This document shows, in pieces, positions 56,387 through 64,000 of a stretch of 64,000 bases of DNA (the first letter of the stretch is position 1; every line of letters begins with the position of its first letter). Source of the DNA: Chelativorans alearensis (GTDB taxonomy: Bacteria > Pseudomonadota > Alphaproteobacteria > Rhizobiales > Rhizobiaceae); contig NZ_WQNI01000005.1 of the NCBI RefSeq assembly GCF_010993735.1, positions 312,501 through 376,500 of the forward strand, read 5' to 3'. Both the position numbers and the translations under genes were made by a program. The notes under the pieces are model-generated. The model was given only the letters and a program-made list of their open reading frames with translations, ran no database searches and was not told the origin of the DNA.

Positions 56387-56878
56387 ATGGACAAGACGGA
56401 GATTTCCAAAGGCGGCAGTGCCCGAGCCCGAGTGAAGGATGACGGCAAGCCGGTGCTGCTGGGCGAGCTGGAAAACTATGTCGGCTTTCACCTGCGGCTG
56501 GCGCAGAGCGCCTCCTTCAAGGCCTTCCGGCGGCTTACGGGTGAGAGCGACCTGCGGCCGGGCTGGTTTGCGGTACTGGCCATCATCCACAACAATCCGG
56601 GCATCACGCCGATGGCGCTCAGCCGCGCCAGCGGCCGCGACAAGTCGACCATCACACCGGTGCTGCGAGAGTTGCTGCGCGAAGAGCTCGTCCGGCGCAG
56701 CGCAAACCCCGCGGACAAGCGCAGCTACGCGCTGTTTCTGACGCCCCATGGCGAGGAGAAGCTGGCGCATCTGGCGGCCTGCGCGGCCGAGCACGACCGG
56801 GAACTGGACGAGATCGTCGGCGACAAGAAGCAGGAGCTGATCCGGCTTCTGCGCCGGATCGTCGCCGTACTGGATTGA
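56387..56878 (+). CDS. MarR-family transcriptional regulator
   Basis: A 163-residue winged-helix regulator. ITPMALSRASGRDKSTITPVLRELLREELVRR-type helices and the wing PADKRSYALFLTPHGEE are the MarR signatures. The ATG at 56387 gives a normal length; GGAG lies close upstream. It is followed after 10 bp by the TDP-dependent enzyme, so the two are one operon. It probably senses the aromatic or organic acid this locus handles (inference). Confidence 0.85.
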   Translation: MDKTEISKGGSARARVKDDGKPVLLGELENYVGFHLRLAQSASFKAFRRLTGESDLRPGWFAVLAIIHNNPGITPMALSRASGRDKSTITPVLRELLREELVRRSANPADKRSYALFLTPHGEEKLAHLAACAAEHDRELDEIVGDKKQELIRLLRRIVAVLD

Positions 56879-56888
56879 GGACGGCAAG

Positions 56889-58601
56889 ATGTACACGGCC
56901 AGCACAGCATTTCTCGAAGCGCTGAGTGAAGCAGGCGTCAGCCACATCTTCGCGAATTTCGGCAGCGACCACCCTGCCCTCATCGAGGCGATCGCCGAGG
57001 CACGGGCAGAGGGACGCAAGGTGCCGATGATCGTGACCTGTCCCAACGAGATGGTCGGCATGAGCGCCGCACACGGCTTTGCTCAGGTTTCCGGCCAGGC
57101 GCAGGCCGTGCTCGTCCATGTGGAGTGCGGCACCCAGGCGCTCGCCGGCGCCATCCACAACGCGGCCAAGGGGCGGGCGCCCATGCTCGTCTTTGCCGGC
57201 GCCTCGCCCTTTACCCAGGAAGGCGAAATGAAGGGCAGCCGCAACGAATTCATCCAATGGATCCAGGACGTGCACGACCAACGCGGCATCGTGCGCGGCT
57301 ACATGAAATACGACAACGAGATCAGGACCGGCAGGAACATCAAGCAGCTCGTGCACAGGGCCCTGCAGATCGCCGGCTCGGATCCCAAAGGCCCGGCTTA
57401 TCTGATGGGCGCGCGCGAGGTGATGGAGGAGACGCTTTCCTCGCCCGTCGAAATCGATCCCGCGGGGTGGCGTCCGCTCGCCCCTTCCCCGCTCCCCGAA
57501 GAGGCGGTGGAGACGCTGCTGACGGCGTTGGAAGGGGCAGCGCGCCCGCTCGTCGTCACCTCCTATCTCGGGCGCAATCCGAAGGCGGCGGAGCAGCTCG
57601 TCCTGTTGTGCGAGGCGCTGGGTGTCGGCGTTCTGGAATCGGTGCCGAATGCGATGAACTTCCCCCACGACCATCCGCTCTACCAGGGCAACCAGTGGAA
57701 CGAGCCGCACCAGAACGCCACCCTCGCAGAGGCCGACTGCATCCTGGTGATCGACAGCGACGTGCCGTGGATCCCGACCGTCAGCCGCCCGCGCGAGGAG
57801 GCACCGATCTTCCACATCGACGTCGACCCGCTGAAGGAGAACATGCCTTTGTGGTACATCGGCGCGCGGGCGAGCTTTCGCGCCCACGCCGAGACGGCGC
57901 TGCGCCAACTCAATGCGGCCCTGGCGCGCCGCAAGCCCGACGCGGAGCGAGTGCGCGCCCGTGTCGAGCACTACCGCCGCACAAGTAGCGAGCGCGTAAA
58001 GGCGCTGGACGCCCTCGAGAAGGCCGACGCCGTTATCACGCCGGAATTCCTGACCGCCTGTGTGCGCCGCCACATCGACGACGACACCATCGTGCTCAAC
58101 GAGGGCATCACCAACTACCCGACGATCTTCAATCACCTGGCCATGCGCCGGCCTGGTTCGATCTTCACCGCCGGCGGCGGCTCGCTCGGCTGGAGCGGCG
58201 GGGCGGCGATCGGCGCCAAGCTTGCGGCACCCAACAAGACGGTGGTCTCGTTGACGGGCGATGGCTCCTACATGTTCTCCGTACCCTCGAGCGTCCATTG
58301 GATCGCCGCGAAGTACAACACGCCGTTCCTGCAGATCGTCTACAACAACCGCGGCTGGAAGGCGCCGCGCTTTTCCACGCTCGCCGTCCATCCCGACGGC
58401 TATGCGAGCCGTGCGAACGACATCGACGTCGCCTTCGATCCACCGCCGGACTATGCCGGCATCGCCGCCGCCGCCGGCGCCGCCTATGCGCGAAAGGTGG
58501 AAAGGCCGGAAGAAGTGGAGGAGGCGGTGGGGGAAGCTTTCGAGACCGTGCGCAAGGGGGAGCGGGCGGCGGTGCTCGACGTCTGGCTTCCGCATTTATA
58601 A
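56889..58601 (+). CDS. Thiamine-diphosphate-dependent enzyme of unassigned function
   Basis: A 570-residue protein with the three-domain acetolactate synthase / pyruvate oxidase fold. The N-terminal PYR domain has the activating Glu in TCPNEMVGMSAAHG. The C-terminal PP domain has the cofactor motif from TGDGSYMFSVPSS to VYNNRGW (Mg2+-binding GDG to NN). The middle domain is present (ARPLVVTSYLGRNPKAAEQL). No FAD-specific or regulatory subunit is linked, so it is more likely a decarboxylase or lyase than an anabolic acetolactate synthase. I cannot name the substrate. It sits in an operon with marR and directly upstream of a TRAP transporter for an organic acid. Confidence 0.85.
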   Translation: MYTASTAFLEALSEAGVSHIFANFGSDHPALIEAIAEARAEGRKVPMIVTCPNEMVGMSAAHGFAQVSGQAQAVLVHVECGTQALAGAIHNAAKGRAPMLVFAGASPFTQEGEMKGSRNEFIQWIQDVHDQRGIVRGYMKYDNEIRTGRNIKQLVHRALQIAGSDPKGPAYLMGAREVMEETLSSPVEIDPAGWRPLAPSPLPEEAVETLLTALEGAARPLVVTSYLGRNPKAAEQLVLLCEALGVGVLESVPNAMNFPHDHPLYQGNQWNEPHQNATLAEADCILVIDSDVPWIPTVSRPREEAPIFHIDVDPLKENMPLWYIGARASFRAHAETALRQLNAALARRKPDAERVRARVEHYRRTSSERVKALDALEKADAVITPEFLTACVRRHIDDDTIVLNEGITNYPTIFNHLAMRRPGSIFTAGGGSLGWSGGAAIGAKLAAPNKTVVSLTGDGSYMFSVPSSVHWIAAKYNTPFLQIVYNNRGWKAPRFSTLAVHPDGYASRANDIDVAFDPPPDYAGIAAAAGAAYARKVERPEEVEEAVGEAFETVRKGERAAVLDVWLPHL

Positions 58602-58806
58602 GCCCGCATTTGTGAGGTTGAAAGAAGGAGGAACGGCAGAGGAGGCACGATGAACGACAGGATGGAAAACCGGTGCGTCCTGTGGCAGCATAGTTTGTCC
58701 TAAAACAATTGCGGCCCGCGCGGCATCCGTGCGGGCGGCGACGAGAACCGGGCGCCAGGCCTGGCGGGAGGGGCGCCACTCGGCGCTGGAACGGAGGAGG
58801 AGACAC
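58602..58806. other. Intergenic region ahead of the second TRAP operon
   Basis: 205 bp without a gene. It holds a strong hairpin at 58714-58736: GCCCGCGCGG pairs with CCGTGCGGGC (one G-U) around a 3-nt loop. No T-tract follows. Just upstream TTGTCCTAAAACAA (from about 58694) is a TTGT/ACAA interrupted palindrome that could be a regulator site. Confidence 0.5.
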
Positions 58807-59844
58807 ATGAAAAGGCGCGAATTCCTGATTACCACGGCCGGGGCTCTGGCAACGCCGGCGCTGCTGCGTCCCGGCTTCGCCCAGGAGGCGGAGGTGACGC
58901 TGAAGCTGCATCACCTGCTTGGCCCCCAGGCGCCCGCCCACACGCAGATGCTGGAACCGTGGGTACGCTCCATCGAAGAGGATTCCGGCGGGCGTGTGAA
59001 GATCGATATCTATCCCTCGATGTCGCTCGGCGGCGCGCCGCCGCAGCTCGTCCGTCAGGTAGCCGACGGCGTGGTGGACATCGTCTGGACGGTCAACGGC
59101 TATACGCCGGGTCTCTTCCCGCGCTCGGAGATCTTCGAGCTGCCGACCATCTTCACCAACGACATCGTGGCGACCAACCTGGCCATGCGCGAGCTGTTCG
59201 ATGAATTCCTGGCGCCCGAATACGAGGCAATGCATGTGCTCTTCAACCATGTGCACGCCGGCCAGGCACTGCACATGGCGCGGGAACCAGTGCACACCGT
59301 CGCCGACACACGGGGCAAGAAGTTGCGCGTGCCGGGACCGACCGGCAACGAGGTCGTGAAGGCGATGGGCGCCACCCCGGTCACCATGCCAGTGCCCGAT
59401 CTGCCGCAGGCGCTTTCCACCAATGCGGTGGACGGGGCGCTGATCCCGTGGGAGATCATCCCCGCCCTGCAGCTTCAGGACGTGACAGACTACCAGATCG
59501 AAGGGCCCAACATGACACGCTTCGGCACCACGACTTTCCAGGTGTCGATGAACAAGGCCCGCTGGGAATCGCTCCCCGACGATCTGAAAGAGGTCTTCGC
59601 GAAGAACTCCGACGAGGAGTGGCTGCGGCAGGTGGCGCAGATCTGGCGCGATGGGGACGACAAAGGCATTCAGATCGCCGTCGACGCGGGCAACGAGTAC
59701 ATCGTGCTCACCGAGGAGGAGATGGATACCTTCAACGAGGCGCTCGCCCCAGTGGTCGACAAGTGGATTGCCGACCACACGGACTTCGATGCCGCCGCCC
59801 TCGCCGAGGCCGCCAAGGCGGCGATAGCGAACAACGCATCTTGA
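58807..59844 (+). CDS. TRAP transporter binding protein (DctP family)
   Basis: A 345-residue periplasmic protein with a twin-arginine-like signal (MKRREFLITTAGALATPALL, cleavage near GFAQ). Typical DctP motifs are ISIYPSMSLGG-like DIYPSMSLGGAPPQLVRQV and the carboxylate-site segment TRGKKLRVPGPTGNEVVKAMGATPV, which contains the conserved arginine. It is a different subgroup from the TakP-like protein earlier in the window. GGAGGAG precedes the ATG. Substrate unknown but likely a carboxylate used by the neighbouring TDP enzyme. Confidence 0.88.
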   Translation: MKRREFLITTAGALATPALLRPGFAQEAEVTLKLHHLLGPQAPAHTQMLEPWVRSIEEDSGGRVKIDIYPSMSLGGAPPQLVRQVADGVVDIVWTVNGYTPGLFPRSEIFELPTIFTNDIVATNLAMRELFDEFLAPEYEAMHVLFNHVHAGQALHMAREPVHTVADTRGKKLRVPGPTGNEVVKAMGATPVTMPVPDLPQALSTNAVDGALIPWEIIPALQLQDVTDYQIEGPNMTRFGTTTFQVSMNKARWESLPDDLKEVFAKNSDEEWLRQVAQIWRDGDDKGIQIAVDAGNEYIVLTEEEMDTFNEALAPVVDKWIADHTDFDAAALAEAAKAAIANNAS

Positions 59845-59888
59845 GTGGCGAACGCCAGTATCGGGCCCCCGGCGGCGATGGGGCGAGG

Positions 59889-60407
59889 GTGATATCCATC
59901 CTCGCCTCGCTTATCCGCAATTGGGCATTGCTCGGCGGATTGATCACCGCCGGGCTTGCCGTGATGACCGCTGCGAGCGCGGCGTCGAACCTGCTCTTTG
60001 CGGCGCCCTTTCCGGCCGACTACGAGCTGGTGAAGCATTTCGTGGCGGTCGTCATCTTCATGTTCCTGCCCTATTGCCAGCTCACCGGTGCCAATGTGGC
60101 CGTCGACATTTTCACCGAAAATATGAGCGAGGGGAAAAAGGCGGCCATGGCCATGCTCTCGGCGCTCTTCGCCGCCGCGTTCGCGCTGCTGCTTTTCAGG
60201 CAGATGTGGCTCGGCTTTCTCGGCTATCTGCAATATCCGGAGATCACGCCGGTCCTTCGGCTGCCCCTGTGGACCGCCTTTCCGCCGATCCTCGTTTCGC
60301 TCGTCCTGCTCCTGGTGGCCGCGCTCATTACCTTGCTCAACAGCTGGCGGATGATGCGCGGAAGGTCGGCCTTGCCGCTTGGCGAACGTGGAAGGACGAC
60401 CGAATAA
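59889..60407 (+). CDS. TRAP transporter small membrane subunit (DctQ family), GTG start
   Basis: A 172-residue protein with four membrane helices and the DctQ features PFPADYELVKHFVAVVIF and CQLTGANVAVDIFTENMSEG. No ATG is available near the expected N-terminus. A GTG at 59889 gives VISILASLIRNW as the start; a TTG at 59841 overlapping the binding-protein stop is the alternative. It is followed 4 bp later by the large subunit. Confidence 0.78.
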   Translation: MISILASLIRNWALLGGLITAGLAVMTAASAASNLLFAAPFPADYELVKHFVAVVIFMFLPYCQLTGANVAVDIFTENMSEGKKAAMAMLSALFAAAFALLLFRQMWLGFLGYLQYPEITPVLRLPLWTAFPPILVSLVLLLVAALITLLNSWRMMRGRSALPLGERGRTTE

Positions 60408-60411
60408 CACC

Positions 60412-61734
60412 ATGATGGACAGCTTCGCCCTTGGACTTGCCGGCCTCCTTGCCCTTCTGGCCCTGATCGCCATCCGCGTGCCGGTCGCCTACACGATGAT
60501 CCTTGTCGGCATTATCGGCACAATGTTGCAGACAGGGCCGGCGATCGTGCTCAACCAGCTCAAGGATTTGGCCTACGCCCAGTTCTCCAACTACGACCTG
60601 ACTGTGCTCCCGATGTTCATCCTGATGGGCGGGCTTGCGGCACGTATCGGCCTTTCGAGCGACCTGTTCCGCGGGGCGAACGCCTGGCTTGGACGCTTTC
60701 CGGGCGGCGTGGCGATGGCGGCAGTTGCCGCCTGCGCCGGCTTCGGCGCGCTTTCCGGCTCCTCCACGGCCACCGCGTCGACCATGGGCCAGGTCGCCCT
60801 GCCCGAACTCAGGCGCTACAAATTCTCGCCGGCGCTCGCCACCGGCACGGTCGCCGCCGGCGGCACACTGGGCATCCTCATCCCGCCGTCAGTGGTGCTG
60901 ATCGTCTATGCCATCATCGTCGAGGCGAACATCGTCACCATGTTCGCCGCAGCCCTGCTGCCCGGCATCCTGGCAATGGTGCTGTTCATTGCCACCATCG
61001 CCGTCTACGTCTGGGCCGTACCGGGCGCCGGGCCCACGGGCCACAAAGTGCCGCGCGACGAGCTCTTGCAGGCGACCCTCACCATCATTCCCGTGTTCGT
61101 CATTTTCGGTATCGTCATCGGCGGCATCTATGCCGGGATCTACAATCCTACGCCCGCCGCCGCCATCGGCGTCTTCCTGGTCGGCGCCTACGGCATCGTG
61201 CGCGGGCGGCTCGACTGGTCCGGGTTTCGCGGCGCGCTCCTGGAGACGGCGCGCACCAGCGGCATGATCTTCCTCATCCTGCTGGGCGCCGAATTATTGA
61301 AGATATTCATGGCACGCGCCGGCGTTCCCCAGGCAGCGGCGGCGGCCTTGCACGATAGTGCGCTTCCGGCGCTCGCCATTCTCGTGATGATCATTGTCGC
61401 GTTCCTGATCCTCGGCTGCTTGATGGACAGCCTGTCGATGGTCATCCTGGCGATCCCATTCTTCTGGCCGATCGTCGCGGGCCTCGAGTTCGGCCTCGGG
61501 CCGCAAGAGCTCAAGATCTGGTTCGGAATCATCATTCTCGTCGTTGTGGAGCTGGGGCTGATCACACCGCCCGTCGGTCTCAACGTCTTCATCATCAACT
61601 CCCTGGCGCCGGATGTGCCGATGCGCGAGACCTTCAAGGGGGTCATGCCCTTCTTCGCGTCCGAGATCGTCCGTGTCACACTGCTCATCGCCTTTCCGGG
61701 GATTACGCTGCTGCTGCCGCGGCTCCTTCAATAG
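60412..61734 (+). CDS. TRAP transporter large membrane subunit (DctM family)
   Basis: A 440-residue sodium-coupled permease subunit with about twelve hydrophobic segments. The conserved stretches are LTVLPMFILMGGLAARIGL, SGSSTATASTMGQVALPEL and GTLGILIPPSVVLIVYAI. The ATG at 60412 starts MMDSFALGLAG; upstream TTG/GTG codons in frame are weaker. It completes the second TRAP transporter and overlaps the convergent lysR gene by 7 bp. Confidence 0.9.
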   Translation: MMDSFALGLAGLLALLALIAIRVPVAYTMILVGIIGTMLQTGPAIVLNQLKDLAYAQFSNYDLTVLPMFILMGGLAARIGLSSDLFRGANAWLGRFPGGVAMAAVAACAGFGALSGSSTATASTMGQVALPELRRYKFSPALATGTVAAGGTLGILIPPSVVLIVYAIIVEANIVTMFAAALLPGILAMVLFIATIAVYVWAVPGAGPTGHKVPRDELLQATLTIIPVFVIFGIVIGGIYAGIYNPTPAAAIGVFLVGAYGIVRGRLDWSGFRGALLETARTSGMIFLILLGAELLKIFMARAGVPQAAAAALHDSALPALAILVMIIVAFLILGCLMDSLSMVILAIPFFWPIVAGLEFGLGPQELKIWFGIIILVVVELGLITPPVGLNVFIINSLAPDVPMRETFKGVMPFFASEIVRVTLLIAFPGITLLLPRLLQ

Positions 61735-62636
61735 GCGAGCGGGTTTGCTCCTTCGCCCAATTCCTCAACGAGAAAGTCGAGAAAAGCGCGCACCTTGGGA
61801 ACGACGTAGCGCCTCGACGGATAGACGGCGTAGACGGAAAGCGCGACCGCCGACCACTCGCCGAGAACGGTGCGCAGGCGCCCCTGCTCGATATCTTCGC
61901 GGACGTAAGCCCAGGGGATCAGGCTGAGACCGAAGCCGGCGCTCAGGGCATCGCGAACAGCCAGGCTCGAAGTCACCTTGTAGCGGCCGCTTATGGGAAC
62001 GCGGATATGGCGGTCAGCCTTCTCGAACGCCCATTCATCGGCATGGCCGGACAAGGTGAATTGGATGCAGCAGTGGTGCTTGAGCTCCTCGGGGCTCACC
62101 GGTGTGCCTGCGCGTTCGAGATAGGACGGCGCGCCACAGACGACGTGCGGGATCGTGGTGAGCTTTCGCGCGATCAGGCTGGAGTCCTCGAGGCTGCCGC
62201 TGGCACGGATGGCGATGTCGAAGCCCTCCTCGACGATGTTGACCCGTCGATCGTCAAGCCTCAGGTCAAGGGTGAGGTCGGGATGGCGGCCAAGGAAGCC
62301 AGGCAGTGCTTGGGAGAGACAGACCAACGTCAGCGTCACCGGCGCGCTGACCCGCAAAAGACCGCTCGGGCTCTCCTGCAGCGGCCCGAGCGAGCTATCC
62401 GCCTCCTCCAGCTCGTCCAGGATGCGCGCGACCTGATCGTAGTAGAGCGAGCCCGCCTCGGTGAGGCTCATGCGCCGGGTGGTGCGGTTGAGAAGCCGCA
62501 CGGCGAGATGAGCCTCCAACTCGCCCACATTCTTGCTGACGGCCGCGGGTGAAAGACGGAGCTGCCGGGCAGCTTCCGCAAAGCTGCCAAGCTCCACCAC
62601 ATGGCGAAAGACCTTCAATGCGGTCAAGCGATCCAC
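61728..62636 (-). CDS. LysR-family transcriptional regulator
   Basis: A 302-residue regulator. The N-terminal winged helix (ALKVFRHVVELGSFAEAARQLRLSPAAVSKNV) is typical of the DsdC/CrgA-like LysR group with the NRTTRRMSLTEAG wing. The effector domain follows (IAIRASGSLEDSSLIARKL). It is divergent from an EamA-type exporter gene, 132 bp away, and so is more likely to control that gene than the convergent TRAP operon. Confidence 0.88.
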   Translation of the reverse strand: MDRLTALKVFRHVVELGSFAEAARQLRLSPAAVSKNVGELEAHLAVRLLNRTTRRMSLTEAGSLYYDQVARILDELEEADSSLGPLQESPSGLLRVSAPVTLTLVCLSQALPGFLGRHPDLTLDLRLDDRRVNIVEEGFDIAIRASGSLEDSSLIARKLTTIPHVVCGAPSYLERAGTPVSPEELKHHCCIQFTLSGHADEWAFEKADRHIRVPISGRYKVTSSLAVRDALSAGFGLSLIPWAYVREDIEQGRLRTVLGEWSAVALSVYAVYPSRRYVVPKVRAFLDFLVEELGEGANPLAY

Positions 62637-62768
62637 AATTCTTCACTTTCAGTAGATAGTCTCCCCAAAAGATCAGATATTATCGGTGAATTGGCAATCT
62701 ATTAGCTTTGGCCCTGCGCGGATGGGTGTTCTTCCGCTCTTTCGGTGCGGAAGCCAAGGAGGTGTGCC

Positions 62769-63713
62769 ATGACGATGTCCGGGATAACGCAAGGCGCGCG
62801 CGGCACGCACGCCGGTATGCTCCTGTGGGCGCTGATCGTGGGGCTGTCGTTCCCGGCTGTCGGGCTGATGAGCGAGGGCCTGCCGCCGCTGCTTCTGACG
62901 GCGATCCGCTTTGCCATCGCCGCCCTCGCCATTGGCGTACTCGTCTGGCGGACACCTGATCGCTGGCCAAGCCTTCCGGGGCTCCTGCTCTATGCCGTCA
63001 TGGGACTGTGCCTTGCCGGCTTCTTCGGCGCCATGTTCTGGGCCGCGCATCGCGCCACCGCATTGTCGATGGCAACCCTCTATGTCAGTGTCCCGTTGCT
63101 CGCCTATTGCCTCGGCCGCGGGCTTGGCGTGGAAAACCCGGCGGGGCGCCTGCTTGCCATCCTGGCCCTCGGCGCGATCGGCGCACTGGGGCTCGCCCTT
63201 GCGGAAAGCGGCGCCACGCTCGACGGGCTGCAGTTCGGTATCGCCGAAGCGGCATTCTTTCTCGGCTGCGTGGCTTCCGCGCTGTACCCGGTCTTGACCA
63301 AGTGGGGACTGGCGCACGGCTGGCTTTCGGATCGAGCGGCGCTGCGTACCTTCTGGAGCCTGGTTGCCGGCGGCGTGCTGATCGGCCTTCTGGGGCTGGC
63401 CATGGAGACGCCGCGGGCGCTCGCCGCCATGACGCTTTTCGATTTCCTGCTGGTGGCCTATCTGGGCGTGTTCTCAAGTGGCGTCACCTTCTGGCTGATG
63501 CAGCGGGCAACCGCCGTGCTAACCCCGGGCGCGGTCACGGCCTACACCTATCTCGTTCCGTTCGTTTCCATGCTGCTCCTCTTTGCCGGTGAGCCCGGGC
63601 GCATAGGCTGGCAGTGGCTGCCGGGCGCCGTGATGGTGGTGCTGGCAATCGCGCTCCTGTTGCGCCGCGCACCTTCCACGCCGTCCCGATGGCGCGCGGC
63701 ACCTTCTTCCTGA
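62769..63713 (+). CDS. EamA-type (DMT superfamily) transporter
   Basis: A 314-residue membrane protein with ten predicted helices in two EamA repeats (first about 10-140, second about 165-300 containing AYTYLVPFVSMLLLFAGEP). Such proteins usually export amino acids or other metabolites. AAGGAGG lies 6 bp ahead of the ATG at 62769, so this start is secure and the longer frame to 62745 is not used. It faces the lysR gene across the intergenic region. The C-terminal tail (APSTPSRWRAAPSS) is cytoplasmic. Confidence 0.88.
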   Translation: MTMSGITQGARGTHAGMLLWALIVGLSFPAVGLMSEGLPPLLLTAIRFAIAALAIGVLVWRTPDRWPSLPGLLLYAVMGLCLAGFFGAMFWAAHRATALSMATLYVSVPLLAYCLGRGLGVENPAGRLLAILALGAIGALGLALAESGATLDGLQFGIAEAAFFLGCVASALYPVLTKWGLAHGWLSDRAALRTFWSLVAGGVLIGLLGLAMETPRALAAMTLFDFLLVAYLGVFSSGVTFWLMQRATAVLTPGAVTAYTYLVPFVSMLLLFAGEPGRIGWQWLPGAVMVVLAIALLLRRAPSTPSRWRAAPSS

Positions 63714-63745
63714 ACAATCCAACCGATCTAAGAGGACTAGGGCCG

Positions 63746-64000
63746 ATGCGCATCACCGTCTTCGGAGCCACAGGTAGTGTCGGGCGTCACGTCGTGACCG
63801 AGGCGCTCGAACGCGGCCACCACGTCACCGCCGTCGCGCGCGATACGGCCCGGTTTGCAGAGCTGCCCGCCGCGGCCACCGCACGCACGGGCAATGCCGC
63901 GAACGCCGACGATGTTGCCGCGCTGAGCGCCGGCCAGGATCTGGTGATCAGCGCCACCCGCCCAGCGCCCGGCAGCGAACGCGATCTCGTGACCACGGCC
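63746..64000 (+). CDS. NAD(P)-binding oxidoreductase, truncated by window end
   Basis: The first 85 codons of a Rossmann-fold protein. The dinucleotide motif VFGATGSVGRHVV at the N-terminus is that of NmrA-like / atypical short-chain dehydrogenases, followed by GHHVTAVARDTARF. AGAGGA lies upstream of the ATG. It starts 32 bp after the EamA gene on the same strand and may be co-transcribed. The window cuts it, so no substrate call is possible. Confidence 0.8.
   Translation, partial: MRITVFGATGSVGRHVVTEALERGHHVTAVARDTARFAELPAAATARTGNAANADDVAALSAGQDLVISATRPAPGSERDLVTTA

Overview
The window looks like chromosomal DNA of a high-GC alphaproteobacterium, most likely of the order Hyphomicrobiales (Phyllobacteriaceae-like). 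The evidence is the gene content: an agl-type sugar transporter, Mur-type manganese operators (a TGC-N-AAT-N-ATT-N-GCA palindrome), several ABC and TRAP uptake systems, a rhizobial-style two-domain ManC and a complete beta-hydroxyaspartate cycle. The genus call is inference. No rRNA, tRNA, CRISPR array, prophage or insertion sequence was recognised. Several starts were moved from the longest ORF to an internal codon with a good ribosome binding site; two of these are GTG or TTG starts.

Layout. 0.2-7.1 kb is a metal block: a MerR regulator divergent from a soft-metal efflux ATPase, then a troABCD manganese/zinc ABC importer with two Mur-type boxes upstream. 7.2-9.8 kb holds a 570-bp non-coding stretch with a rightward terminator, then manC and a DUF599 membrane protein. 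9.9-17.7 kb is an alpha-glucoside-type ABC importer (aglEFGK) divergent from its LacI regulator and a GH1 glycosidase, with two near-identical palindromic operators between them. 17.7-20.4 kb has vapBC, rlmN and a LysE-type exporter. 20.6-24.0 kb is a TakP-like TRAP system with an unlisted 56-codon membrane ORF as its fourth gene. 24.0-29.3 kb carries nagA with a SIS-domain deaminase, recQ and a polysaccharide deacetylase.

29.5-38.2 kb is a type I secretion locus: a 1,215-residue Bap-like/RTX surface protein with five tandem 51-bp repeats, plus its membrane-fusion protein, ABC exporter and TolC-type channel. 38.2-39.3 kb is sparse, with a small Cys-rich protein and a pair of inverted 34-bp repeats. 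39.3-44.7 kb is the standout system, bhcDCBA with divergent bhcR. These four enzymes turn two glyoxylates into oxaloacetate without carbon loss. A purine-type permease adjoins it and could feed glyoxylate through purine breakdown (inference).

44.7-52.3 kb continues with that permease and a LacI-controlled ribose-type ABC importer with a TIM-barrel isomerase, divergent from a 2-hydroxyacid dehydrogenase. 52.4-61.7 kb has an AfuABC-type ABC importer divergent from a MarR regulator, an unassigned thiamine-diphosphate enzyme and a second TRAP transporter. This is the best candidate here for an undescribed catabolic unit. A LysR regulator, an EamA exporter and a truncated NAD(P)-binding protein close the window.
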